Shown: one piece after another, positions 48,429 to 54,819 of the stretch
How the letters are laid out: each line of letters starts with the position of its first letter
How positions within the stretch are numbered: the first letter of the stretch is position 1
NCBI GenBank assembly: GCA_025464025.1
Contig: JAODBP010000342.1
Location: 1 to 54,819 of the forward strand
DNA: 54,819 nt
Source of the DNA: Actinomycetes bacterium
GTDB taxonomy: Bacteria; Actinomycetota; Acidimicrobiia; Acidimicrobiales; CADCSY01
Direction: 5' to 3'
Notes under the pieces: model-generated
The model's input: the letters and a program-made list of their open reading frames with translations, nothing else
The model's database searches: none
What the model was told of the DNA's origin: nothing
Program-made: the position numbers and the translations under genes

Positions 48429-48929
48429 TCAGCGGGCGGTGCGGCGTTGTCGGGCCCGGTCGAGGGCGATGCGGGCCATGCCCATCAGCTGGTCGTAGGC
48501 CTCGGGGTCGGCGTGTCGTAGCTCTTCGAGGTCGACGCCGTCGGCGGAGATCCGGAGGTCTTTGGCCCGGGCGGCGTCGGCGAGGAGCTGCTCTTCCTCT
48601 TCGGTCGGGAGGGCGGAGGTGGCGACGTAGACCTGGGGGGTGCCGTCGGCGCCGGTGCGGATGACCATGGGAGCGCTGTCGAGGTGTCCTGCCGCGTCGA
48701 GCAGCTCGAGGGTCTCGTCGACGGAGAGGTCCAGGGCGACCGAGAGCGCGGCGACAGCGTTGGGGCTGGCGTTGCGGTCGCCGGTTTCCAGGAGGCCGAT
48801 GTAGCTCATGGAGACGGCGTGGTTCGTCGCTTTGGCCAGTGAGGTCTGGGTGAAGCCGCGGTTCTTGCGGTGCCGGCGTAGCAGCTGAGCGAACAGGGGT
48901 CGCTGGTGGTCGGGAATCTGTCGTGCCAT
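48429..48929 (-). CDS. XRE-family immunity repressor (candidate)
   Basis: 166 aa from the ATG at 48929, with AGGA about 8 bases upstream; an in-frame reading to 48983 crosses the promoter area. FAQLLRRHRKNRGFTQTSLA and MSYIGLLETGDRNASPNAVA form an XRE helix-turn-helix at residues about 13-66. A linker and helical C-terminus follow (EEEEQLLADAARAKDLRISA). It is divergent from the early arm and next to an ImmA-like protease, the classic place of the lysogeny repressor. Confidence 0.82.
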   Translation of the reverse strand: MARQIPDHQRPLFAQLLRRHRKNRGFTQTSLAKATNHAVSMSYIGLLETGDRNASPNAVAALSVALDLSVDETLELLDAAGHLDSAPMVIRTGADGTPQVYVATSALPTEEEEQLLADAARAKDLRISADGVDLEELRHADPEAYDQLMGMARIALDRARQRRTAR

Positions 48930-48954
48930 GCCGCTGATCCTGCGGTGGGTGTGG

Positions 48955-49092
48955 GTGTGAAGGAAACGTAAGAGTCGGTCCACCGGCTCTCAAACGGGAC
49001 TAGCCCGGTAAGGCCCCACGAAAACTACACGGATGTTGTTCCACGAGTGGATCGGCATCTACGTCTCTACATTCACACTTGACCTTTCACAC
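48955..49092. promoter_or_regulatory. TTCACAC operator-like repeats in the divergent promoter region
   Basis: TTCACAC occurs at 49072-49078 and 49086-49092 (14 bp apart), and its complement GTGTGAA at 48955-48961. The first two flank and overlap the -35 of the rightward promoter; the third lies close upstream of the repressor gene. This arrangement fits repressor sites controlling both promoters. Confidence 0.5.
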
Positions 49093-49107
49093 GTAAGAAG
49101 GTAAGAC
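49079..49107 (+). promoter_or_regulatory. rightward early promoter
   Basis: TTGACC (49079-49084), 17-bp spacer, TAAGAC (49102-49107): a good -35/-10 pair. The start of transcription would fall around 49113-49117, at or next to the GTG at 49116, so the first early gene may be translated from a leaderless mRNA, common in actinobacteria. Confidence 0.6.
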
Positions 49108-49115
49108 ATGTCCTC

Positions 49116-49436
49116 GTGAAGACGAACGAGGTGCAGATGCTCCCCGACGCAGTGGCCGAGTGGCGGCTCGAGCGGGGGATGAGCCAGGAGGAGCTGGCCG
49201 AGGCTTCCAAGGTCAGCGGCTCGCTCATCGCGCTGATCGAGACCGGTCGGCGCCAGCCGGGCATCACGAACGCTCTCGCCATCGCCAAGGCGTTGACGGT
49301 GCCCATCACGGCGATCGCCACGGTGAACGTCGACCTGGCCGAGCTGCTGGCGGTGCTAGGCGAGGCCCCTCTCTCCGTTCGGCAGCGACGGGTCCGGCGC
49401 CACCCGGTCGCCGAGCCGGTGGGTGCGCCGTCATGA
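49116..49436 (+). CDS. XRE-type regulator, first early gene (Cro-like)
   Basis: 106 aa from GTG 49116 (leaderless possibility). An alternative in-frame ATG at 49137 has GAGGTG just before it. AVAEWRLERGMSQEELAEAS, VSGSLIALIETGRRQPGITN is an XRE helix-turn-helix. The C-terminus is basic. Opposite orientation to the repressor suggests a Cro-like antagonist. Confidence 0.8.
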   Translation: MKTNEVQMLPDAVAEWRLERGMSQEELAEASKVSGSLIALIETGRRQPGITNALAIAKALTVPITAIATVNVDLAELLAVLGEAPLSVRQRRVRRHPVAEPVGAPS

Positions 49437-49678
49437 GCGATGCCGCAGCGGCACCCGTCGAAGCAGTCGACCAGGCGCTCGTCGGAGCGAACGTCCGGGC
49501 CGCTCGTGAGGAGAAGGGCTGGACCCGACACGACCTCAGCACGCGCTCCGGCGTCCGGGAGAACACGATCTACCGGATCGAGGCCGGCCAGGTGATGCCG
49601 TCCCTCGACTCCATCGATCGGATCGGGAAGGCGCTCGACAAGACCGTCGACCAGCTCACCACGAAGGCAGCCTCCTGA
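49433..49678 (+). CDS. second XRE-type helix-turn-helix protein
   Basis: 81 aa, ATGA overlap. ANVRAAREEKGWTRHDLSTR, SGVRENTIYRIEAGQVMPSL is a complete XRE domain, and little else is present. Translation is coupled to the first Cro-like gene. Confidence 0.82.
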   Translation: MSDAAAAPVEAVDQALVGANVRAAREEKGWTRHDLSTRSGVRENTIYRIEAGQVMPSLDSIDRIGKALDKTVDQLTTKAAS

Positions 49679-49983
49679 TGGCGGAGCGGGTGCTGGTCGC
49701 CATCGACGAGGAGGTCCTTGACCGGCTTCTCGTCGCTCTTGATCGGTCGAGCGATGTCGTCGAGCAGGCGACCCGGCGCTTCGACAGCGAGTCGAAGCCG
49801 GGTGCTCTGACGATCAAGGAGACCGCGTTCGAGCTCGGGGTGAGCGTGAGCACCGTCGAGCGGATGACGAGGGCCGGTGAGCTCAACCCGGTCCGGTTCG
49901 GCAACCGCGTCCGCTACCCCCGCCACGAGATCGACCGGGTGCTCGGCGCCACGATCGCTAGCCCGGTGAGGAGGGTCGGATGA
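49678..49983 (+). CDS. xis: excisionase-like HTH protein (MerR/HTH_17)
   Basis: 101 aa. ALTIKETAFELGVSVSTVER, MTRAGELNPVRFGNRVRYP and RHEIDRVLG make up the winged-helix excisionase domain. The N-terminal 45 residues form an extra helix. It could direct excision by the integrase at 46354 or act as a regulator; the phage has other HTH_17-like proteins (20417-20767), so the Xis role is inferred. Confidence 0.7.
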   Translation: MAERVLVAIDEEVLDRLLVALDRSSDVVEQATRRFDSESKPGALTIKETAFELGVSVSTVERMTRAGELNPVRFGNRVRYPRHEIDRVLGATIASPVRRVG

Positions 49984-50753
49984 CCATGACCGACCACCCG
50001 GCCGCCCAGCAGCAGCGGGACAACGAGGTGAAGTGCCGGATCTGCCGGAAGCCGACCTGGAACGAGTCAGGGATGTGCGACCGCTGCGACTCGGCGATCC
50101 CGCTGGCATCGTCGGCGCCGGACACGGCCGACCGGAACATGGCCGCTGTGCCAGCGTCATCGATCTCTTCTCCGGCGCGGACGGGTTCACGCCAGGTCCT
50201 GCCCGAGGTGGTCCGGATCTCCGGGCTGAACGATCCGACGCTCGCCGCTCGTGGCCATCACGTCCGGGACCTGTACGTCGAGACGTTCTGGCTTCCGATC
50301 CTTGGTCCCTCCGCCGTGTGGTTGCTGCGACACGCGAGCTTCCACATCGACGCCAGCGGCCAGTACATCGTCGGGTCCGAGGAGCTGGGGAAGCGGCTCG
50401 GGCTCAACGGAGTCGGCCGGGGGTCGCCGCTGTGCCGGGCGTTCGACCGGCTCGTCAACTTCCACGCCGCGGTCCGGGACGGCGACGACACATGGCGGTT
50501 CCGGCTTCACCTCGGTGACCTCCCGCGCCGTCACGTCGGCCGACTCGACGAGGGCATGCAGAAGGTTCACGGGCTGCACCTCCAGGGCGGCCGGGTCATC
50601 ACCGGCCTGCTGGCGGCAGCCAAGGTTCCGGAGTCGGCTGACCTTCAACGGACAGCCCCTACTCCGCCCGCTTCCGTCGCGACCGGGGGAGACATCCCCG
50701 GCGCGTCGACGGCCAGCCGGCTCCGGTGCACCACCGCTGAGGTCGAGCGGTGA
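49980..50753 (+). CDS. zinc-ribbon protein of actinobacterial mobile elements
   Basis: 257 aa, ATGA overlap. KCRICRKPTWNESGMCDRCD is a CxxC...CxxC ribbon. A second domain begins LYVETFWLPILGPSAVWLLR and continues through ELGKRLGLNGVGRGSPLCRA, a winged-helix-like region I recall from conserved actinobacterial proteins without known function. Probably DNA binding. Confidence 0.75.
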   Translation: MTMTDHPAAQQQRDNEVKCRICRKPTWNESGMCDRCDSAIPLASSAPDTADRNMAAVPASSISSPARTGSRQVLPEVVRISGLNDPTLAARGHHVRDLYVETFWLPILGPSAVWLLRHASFHIDASGQYIVGSEELGKRLGLNGVGRGSPLCRAFDRLVNFHAAVRDGDDTWRFRLHLGDLPRRHVGRLDEGMQKVHGLHLQGGRVITGLLAAAKVPESADLQRTAPTPPASVATGGDIPGASTASRLRCTTAEVER

Positions 50754-51592
50754 GCGCGATGAGGCTCGTCGGCGACGTGCTCGACGAGGCCGGCGCCCGG
50801 GAGATCACCGAGCGGATCAAGATCGCCGCCACGGCGTTGTGGGTGTTGCTGTGCGAGGCGCATGAACGGCAGGCGTGGGTGCCGCTCGGCTACCCGTCGT
50901 TCGCCGCCTACGTGAAGACCGAGTTCGACATGAGTCGGGCGCACGCCTACCGGGTGCTGGACCAGGCGGCGGTGATCACCACGTTGGCCGAGGCGGCCGG
51001 CGTGACGGATCCGGGGCAGGCGCCGCCGTTGCCGCTCGAGGATGCCCGCAGGTTGAAGCCGAAGCTCGCCGAGGCGGCCGAGGCGGTGGCCGAGAAGGTG
51101 AATGCCGGTACTCCGCCGGCGGCCGCTGTCGCTGAGGTTGCGGCCGAGGCCAGAGAGACCGAGCGTGCAGCCAAGGGGCCGTCGCCCCGGTCACGGGCCC
51201 TGGCCTACGCGCAGGAGCACCCGCGGGCGTCGGTCGAGCAGATCGTTCGCCGCTGCGATGTCGCCCGCTCGGTCGCTGAGGCGGCCCGTGCCCGGCATCC
51301 TCGCCCGACGCCCGCCGGGCCGGCCCCGGCGAAGAGGGCCGGGAAAGTGCTCGACGTGTCCCGGTGGAAGGACCAGGCATCGCCTCGCCGTGGTGATCGG
51401 CTGCCCTCCGACTCCGGTCTGCCGGAGTGGGCGCGCTGGCTGGTGCAGCACGTGGCCACCGTCGAGGAGATCGACACGTGGGTGGCGTCGGTGCCCGACG
51501 TCGACGTGTTCGAAGCGATGGAGCAGGCGGGCGAGCAGGCCGCGATGTGGGTCGGCGTCCGTGACCGATTGGCGGCCCGGGCCGCCCCGTAA
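50750..51592 (+). CDS. phage DNA-binding-like protein
   Basis: 280 aa, GTGA overlap. LLCEAHERQAWVPLGYPSFA, AYVKTEFDMSRAHAYRVLDQ is the helix-turn-helix-like region found in actinophage proteins near recombination genes. Ala-rich helices follow, then EWARWLVQHVATVEEIDTWV. Exact role unknown. Confidence 0.7.
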   Translation: MSAMRLVGDVLDEAGAREITERIKIAATALWVLLCEAHERQAWVPLGYPSFAAYVKTEFDMSRAHAYRVLDQAAVITTLAEAAGVTDPGQAPPLPLEDARRLKPKLAEAAEAVAEKVNAGTPPAAAVAEVAAEARETERAAKGPSPRSRALAYAQEHPRASVEQIVRRCDVARSVAEAARARHPRPTPAGPAPAKRAGKVLDVSRWKDQASPRRGDRLPSDSGLPEWARWLVQHVATVEEIDTWVASVPDVDVFEAMEQAGEQAAMWVGVRDRLAARAAP

Positions 51593-51690
51593 CCAGCCCA
51601 CGACGGGAGCCGTTCGCGGTCCCGGCATGGTCAGCAGCAGGCGCCCGTTCGGGTCCCCCTGCGTCAGCAACCCAGAGAGGGAGGCCCGTC

Positions 51691-52086
51691 GTGGCCGAAG
51701 ACGAAGTCGTGATCCCCCAACTGCCCGAGCACAACGGCCAGGTGCCGTCGGGTGTAGTCACCACGTTCACCGGCACGTCGAGCCGGCTCACCCGGCCGTT
51801 GTCGGCGGAGGACGAGGTCCTGGTGCTCGTGCCGTGCCGGGTCACCGAGGAAGGCCACCGGGTGGTGACCGACGGGTTGCACCGGTTGCAGAAGTTGAAG
51901 GCGACCGACATGTTCCTGCTCGAAGGGCCGTTGGCGGCCGACGCTCAGAAGCTGCTGAACAAGGCGCGGAAGAACGCCTCGGCGCTCGATGACGCGTCGA
52001 AGGCCCGGGCGCCGCTGCCCGGCATCAACGACGGCGAGGACGACGACGACGGCGAGGACGACCCGCTGAGCAAGGTCGTCGGCTGA
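51691..52086 (+). CDS. hypothetical protein with acidic tail
   Basis: 131 aa, GTG after GAGGGAGGCCC. A beta-like region (GVVTTFTGTSSRLTRPLSAE, DEVLVLVPCRVTEEGHRVV) is followed by an acidic end (NDGEDDDDGEDDPLSKVVG). The gene directly before the RecT-like one (TGATG overlap). The 98 bp upstream (51593-51690) hold no gene. Confidence 0.7.
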   Translation: MAEDEVVIPQLPEHNGQVPSGVVTTFTGTSSRLTRPLSAEDEVLVLVPCRVTEEGHRVVTDGLHRLQKLKATDMFLLEGPLAADAQKLLNKARKNASALDDASKARAPLPGINDGEDDDDGEDDPLSKVVG

Positions 52087-53426
52087 TGGGCGAGGGCGGG
52101 TCGGAAGTCGAGGTTCGGCAAGAGCCGAACGCCAGCGCGGTGGCGTTGCTGGAGAACAACCCGGAGTACCGGAGGCTGGCGGCGCTCTACAACGAGTGCG
52201 CCAAACTCGCCCGGTCCAAGTTCATCCCCGAGGCCTACAAGGACGACGTCGACACGACGTTCGCACTGGCCCGCTACGGGGAGCAGTACGGGCTCAGCCC
52301 GATCCACTCCGTCGCCCGGTTGTACGTGATCAACGGGAAGATCGAGCCGTCCGCCGACGTGCTGGCCGCCCTCGTGATCGACGGTGGCCACGAGCTGCGG
52401 TACGACGAGACTTCATCGACCCGGTGCACGGTGTCGATCCGCCGGGCTGGGACCGACTACTGGCAGTCGCTCACGTGGACGATCGACGATGCCCGCCGGG
52501 CCGGCCTGCTCGACCTCTGGGTGGAGGAGTGGAAGTCCACCCAGGGCGGCAAGCGCTACGCCGAGACCTTCGTGGTCGGGCACGTCGACACCGGGGTCAA
52601 CGAGGAGTTGATCGCCGATGCCCCGGACTGGGTGAAGAGCAACATCCGGGCCGGGAAGCTCAAGGCCAAGGAGAACTGGCAGAAGTACCCCGACGACATG
52701 CTGGCGGCCAAGGCCATCCGCCGGGCCGTCAAGCGGTTCTGTCCCGACGTCCTCCTCAACCTCGCCCTCGCCGACCAGGCCGAGGGCATGCCGCTCGAGC
52801 GGCTGGCCGATCCGACGAACACCGACCCCGCCGTCGAGACCGATGAGGGTCCCGCCGCATCGGTCGCAGAGCCGGCACCGGCAGACGATGACATCGAGGA
52901 CGCGGTGCTCGTCGATCCCGAGGTCGAGGAGCAGGACGATCAAGAGGACGCCACCCATGAGGGCGGCGGCGATGACGACGCAGACGTCGAGGCACTCCCG
53001 GCCGATCAGCCGGGCGGGTCCACCCCCCGTGAGGGTGGCGACGCTGCGTCCGAGCCTCCGCCCGCCAGCGGGGGCGGGCCCGCTGACGAGGTCGCCGAAC
53101 CGGTGGCCGGATCCGGGCCCGCCCCAACCTCTCCGCCGCCGGCCGCCGTCGTCGAGCAGCCGCTGGCCGGAGCGACGTTCACCCGGTCCTTCGCCATCCA
53201 CGTCCGTGAGGCCGACATGGGCGGCCGGGCGCCGCTCGACGACGAGGCCCGCCACGCGATCGTCGCCAAGGTCACCGGCGGCCGTACCCGTTCGGTGAAG
53301 GAGGTGTGGGCCAGCGAGGTGTCGGACTGCTGGGTGGTCCTCAAGGGGATCGAGAAGGGCCAGCTCGAGCTCGTCGACGTCGACGGGGTCCGCACGGTGA
53401 GGGAGGCGGGGGCTGGTGGCGAGTGA
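52086..53426 (+). CDS. RecT-like single-strand annealing protein with acidic linker and extra C-domain
   Basis: 446 aa. Residues about 15-230 have RRLAALYNECAKLARSKFIP, ALARYGEQYGLSPIHSVARL, YVINGKIEPSADVLAALVID and YPDDMLAAKAIRRAVKRFCP, as in phage RecT-type proteins. Residues 245-350 are acidic and Pro-rich and probably disordered. A small C-terminal domain follows (SFAIHVREADMGGRAPLDDE, SVKEVWASEVSDCWVVLKG). It would anneal single strands during recombination. No partner RecE-type exonuclease is seen beside it; the DnaQ-like fusion at 10637 is the only candidate. Confidence 0.78.
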   Translation: MGEGGSEVEVRQEPNASAVALLENNPEYRRLAALYNECAKLARSKFIPEAYKDDVDTTFALARYGEQYGLSPIHSVARLYVINGKIEPSADVLAALVIDGGHELRYDETSSTRCTVSIRRAGTDYWQSLTWTIDDARRAGLLDLWVEEWKSTQGGKRYAETFVVGHVDTGVNEELIADAPDWVKSNIRAGKLKAKENWQKYPDDMLAAKAIRRAVKRFCPDVLLNLALADQAEGMPLERLADPTNTDPAVETDEGPAASVAEPAPADDDIEDAVLVDPEVEEQDDQEDATHEGGGDDDADVEALPADQPGGSTPREGGDAASEPPPASGGGPADEVAEPVAGSGPAPTSPPPAAVVEQPLAGATFTRSFAIHVREADMGGRAPLDDEARHAIVAKVTGGRTRSVKEVWASEVSDCWVVLKGIEKGQLELVDVDGVRTVREAGAGGE

Positions 53427-53832
53427 CGAGGATCTCCCGCTCTCGGTCAACGGTGACCGACGGGCGCTCAGCCTGGCGGACCTGGCCCTAGTCGACATCG
53501 GGGCGACGGTCTACGCGCTGGACCTGAACGAGGACACGGACGCTGACACGAGCCAGGTGAAGGGCGGGATCGTGATCTCGATCGAGACCGGGACCGACGC
53601 TGAGTCGGGGGAGACGATGCGCCGGTTCGTGACGGCGACCCCGTGGCATGGGCAAGTGAGGTTTGACTCGCTGTTGGCCATCGAGGTGCGTCAGGTCGAG
53701 GTCCCGAACGCCGGGCACATCCGGTCGTTGATCCGGGCGATGGCGAAGGTCGTGGCGACGTCGAAGCGGTCGTTCACGTCGAACGAGACGAAGTGCATCG
53801 GTGCCATGGGCCGCCTCGTGGAGGCGCTGTGA
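53416..53832 (+). CDS. hypothetical early protein
   Basis: 138 aa, GTG start 11 bases inside the RecT-like gene. Beta-rich N-terminus (LADLALVDIGATVYALDLN, GGIVISIETGTDAESGETMR), then a helix (RSLIRAMAKVVATSKRSFT). No family recognised. Coupled to the RecT-like gene, so recombination is a likely context. Confidence 0.7.
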   Translation: MASDEDLPLSVNGDRRALSLADLALVDIGATVYALDLNEDTDADTSQVKGGIVISIETGTDAESGETMRRFVTATPWHGQVRFDSLLAIEVRQVEVPNAGHIRSLIRAMAKVVATSKRSFTSNETKCIGAMGRLVEAL

Positions 53833-53875
53833 GCCGACAAGTTCCGCAAAACCAACAACCCAGGAGAACCCCTTC

Positions 53876-54307
53876 ATGACCGCACGCACGCTCGCCGAGC
53901 TCGCCGCCGCAACCGGTGTCGAGCCCCACGACCACCTCCCGACCGACATCGACATCCCGGTCCTCGCCGGCCTCCAGGCCCAGGGCGACCTCCTGGTCAT
54001 CCCGGCGCACCTCGTCCCAGACGTCCACGTCGGCATCGACGGCTGGACCGACGTACCGGCCGCCGGCATAGAGCTGCTCCGCGGCGCCGCCGGCGGCAAC
54101 CCCCACATGCTGGTCGCCGACCCCGGCACGTGCCGCTACACCACCAACATCTCGGACCCCGAGCGGCTGGCGCTCGGCGCCATCGAGACCACCGAGACGG
54201 TGTGGTTGCTCCATCCGGAACACGGCGGCTCGGGAATCGCCGCCGGCACGTTCATCATCCGCCGCCAGCGTGAGCAGGCCGAAGAGCAGCGCCTGGTCGC
54301 CGACTGA
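53876..54307 (+). CDS. hypothetical early protein
   Basis: 143 aa, ATG after AGGAG. AGLQAQGDLLVIPAHLVPD, GNPHMLVADPGTCRYTTNIS, GAIETTETVWLLHPEHGGSG and IAAGTFIIRRQREQAEEQRL. I recall similar proteins in other actinophages, next to the DUF6745-type gene, but no function is known. Confidence 0.75.
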   Translation: MTARTLAELAAATGVEPHDHLPTDIDIPVLAGLQAQGDLLVIPAHLVPDVHVGIDGWTDVPAAGIELLRGAAGGNPHMLVADPGTCRYTTNISDPERLALGAIETTETVWLLHPEHGGSGIAAGTFIIRRQREQAEEQRLVAD

Positions 54308-54819
54308 TGGCCAGCACGTACACCGGGACCCTGACCCCTGAGCAGGTCGCCGACGTCGAAGAGCAGCAGGCCCGATGGATGGCGGCGTCGCTCTCGACAG
54401 ACCGGGCTGATCGCCCGACGGTCGAGGATGCCGTGCGGCGGGTCTACACGACCGCTGGCCTGCCCGAGCCGCCGCTGATCATCTGGATGGACTCCCCGCT
54501 CGGCGGTCTGTTCGCGGCCGCCTTCCTCAAGGACTTCCTCTCGAAGGGCCAGCTCGGGGGCCAGCTCGGGGGCCAGCTCGGGGGCCAGCTCGGGGGCCAG
54601 CTCGGGGACCAGCTCGGGGGCCAGCTCGGGGACCAGCTCCGGGGCCAGCTCGGGGGCCAGCTCGGGGTCCAGCTCTGGGGCCAGCTCTGGGGCCAGCTCG
54701 GGGGCCAGCTCGGGGGCCAGCTCTGGGGCCAGCTCCGGGGCCAGCTCGGGGGCCAGCTCGGGGGCCAGCTCGGGGGCCAGCTCGGGGACCAGCTCCGGGG
54801 CCAGCTCTGGGGCCAGCTC
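54307..54819 (+). CDS. GQL tandem-repeat protein, N-terminal half (3' partial)
   Basis: TGATG overlap start. Residues 1-80 are helical: [38 protein letters not shown]. From 54547 the protein is pure GQLG-type repeat and stays open to the last base. The frame and repeat match the window start, so this is the N-terminus of the DUF6745-type gene ending at 954. Confidence 0.85.
   Translation, partial: MASTYTGTLTPEQVADVEEQQARWMAASLSTDRADRPTVEDAVRRVYTTAGLPEPPLIIWMDSPLGGLFAAAFLKDFLSKGQLGGQLGGQLGGQLGGQLGDQLGGQLGDQLRGQLGGQLGVQLWGQLWGQLGGQLGGQLWGQLRGQLGGQLGGQLGGQLGDQLRGQLWGQL
54547..54819 (+). repeat. 12-bp tandem repeat, 22 full units plus GQL, running off the end
   Basis: Units GGCCAGCTCGGG with variants GAC, GTC in the first codon and TGG, CGG in the last. 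The set of variants is the same as at 85-324, so the two arrays are probably parts of one array; its true length cannot be known from this contig. Confidence 0.97.

Overview
The window looks like the genome of a temperate, long-tailed (siphovirus-type) phage of a high-GC actinobacterium. The evidence is a WhiB-type regulator, an Rpf-like cell-wall domain, heavy use of GTG starts, actinophage-style structural proteins, and an attP that copies the 3' part of a tRNA-Gly(GCC) gene. The host cannot be named from the sequence.

Both ends of the window lie inside the same gene. It has an N-terminal half at 54307-54819, a 12-bp GQL-coding tandem repeat running off both ends, and a DUF6745-like C-terminal half at 85-954. 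Together with an intact attP and integrase inside the window, this suggests a circular (or circularly assembled) phage genome that was opened within a repeat, rather than a prophage bounded by attL and attR.

Layout. (1) 49116 to the right end and on through 1-20271 is one long rightward early arm. It starts at the immunity switch with two XRE-type regulators and an excisionase-like protein, then a zinc-ribbon protein, a DNA-binding protein and a RecT-like annealing protein. It continues across the junction into many tiny genes, mostly joined by 4-bp GTGA/ATGA overlaps: a RuvC-like resolvase, an Rpf-like protein, WhiB, a C5 DNA methyltransferase, a Gp37/Gp68 (DUF5131) protein, an exonuclease-HD fusion, a HerA-like ATPase with a gene nested inside it, a DUF1643 protein, a helicase-methyltransferase fusion and a DnaB/RepA-like helicase. 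(2) 20272-22576 is a control and packaging region: a leftward HTH gene, two copies of a TGAGACGTCTCA palindrome, a DnaA-box-like site, an HNH endonuclease, a strong G/C hairpin and 26-bp-spaced iterons. (3) 22577-43866 holds packaging, head and tail genes: TerS, a TerL split into ATPase and nuclease genes, portal, MuF-like protein, scaffold, decoration protein, capsid, connectors, major tail protein, chaperones with a -1 frameshift, tape measure, tail tip and a receptor-binding candidate. A leftward membrane-protein gene (moron) sits between the chaperones and the tape measure. (4) 43888-45977 is the lysis cassette: a GH25 endolysin and three small membrane proteins. (5) 45978-48929 holds a terminator-like hairpin, attP, a tyrosine integrase, and a leftward lysogeny operon (XRE repressor, ImmA-type protease, unknown) divergent from the early arm.

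Most likely logic: the 48429-48929 repressor and its ImmA-like partner control the divergent promoter at about 49080-49107. Int, Xis and attP handle integration at tRNA-Gly. The early arm replicates, recombines and modifies DNA. The late arm packages DNA through an HNH/terminase (cos-like) system. All family calls come from reading motifs by eye; no database search was run.
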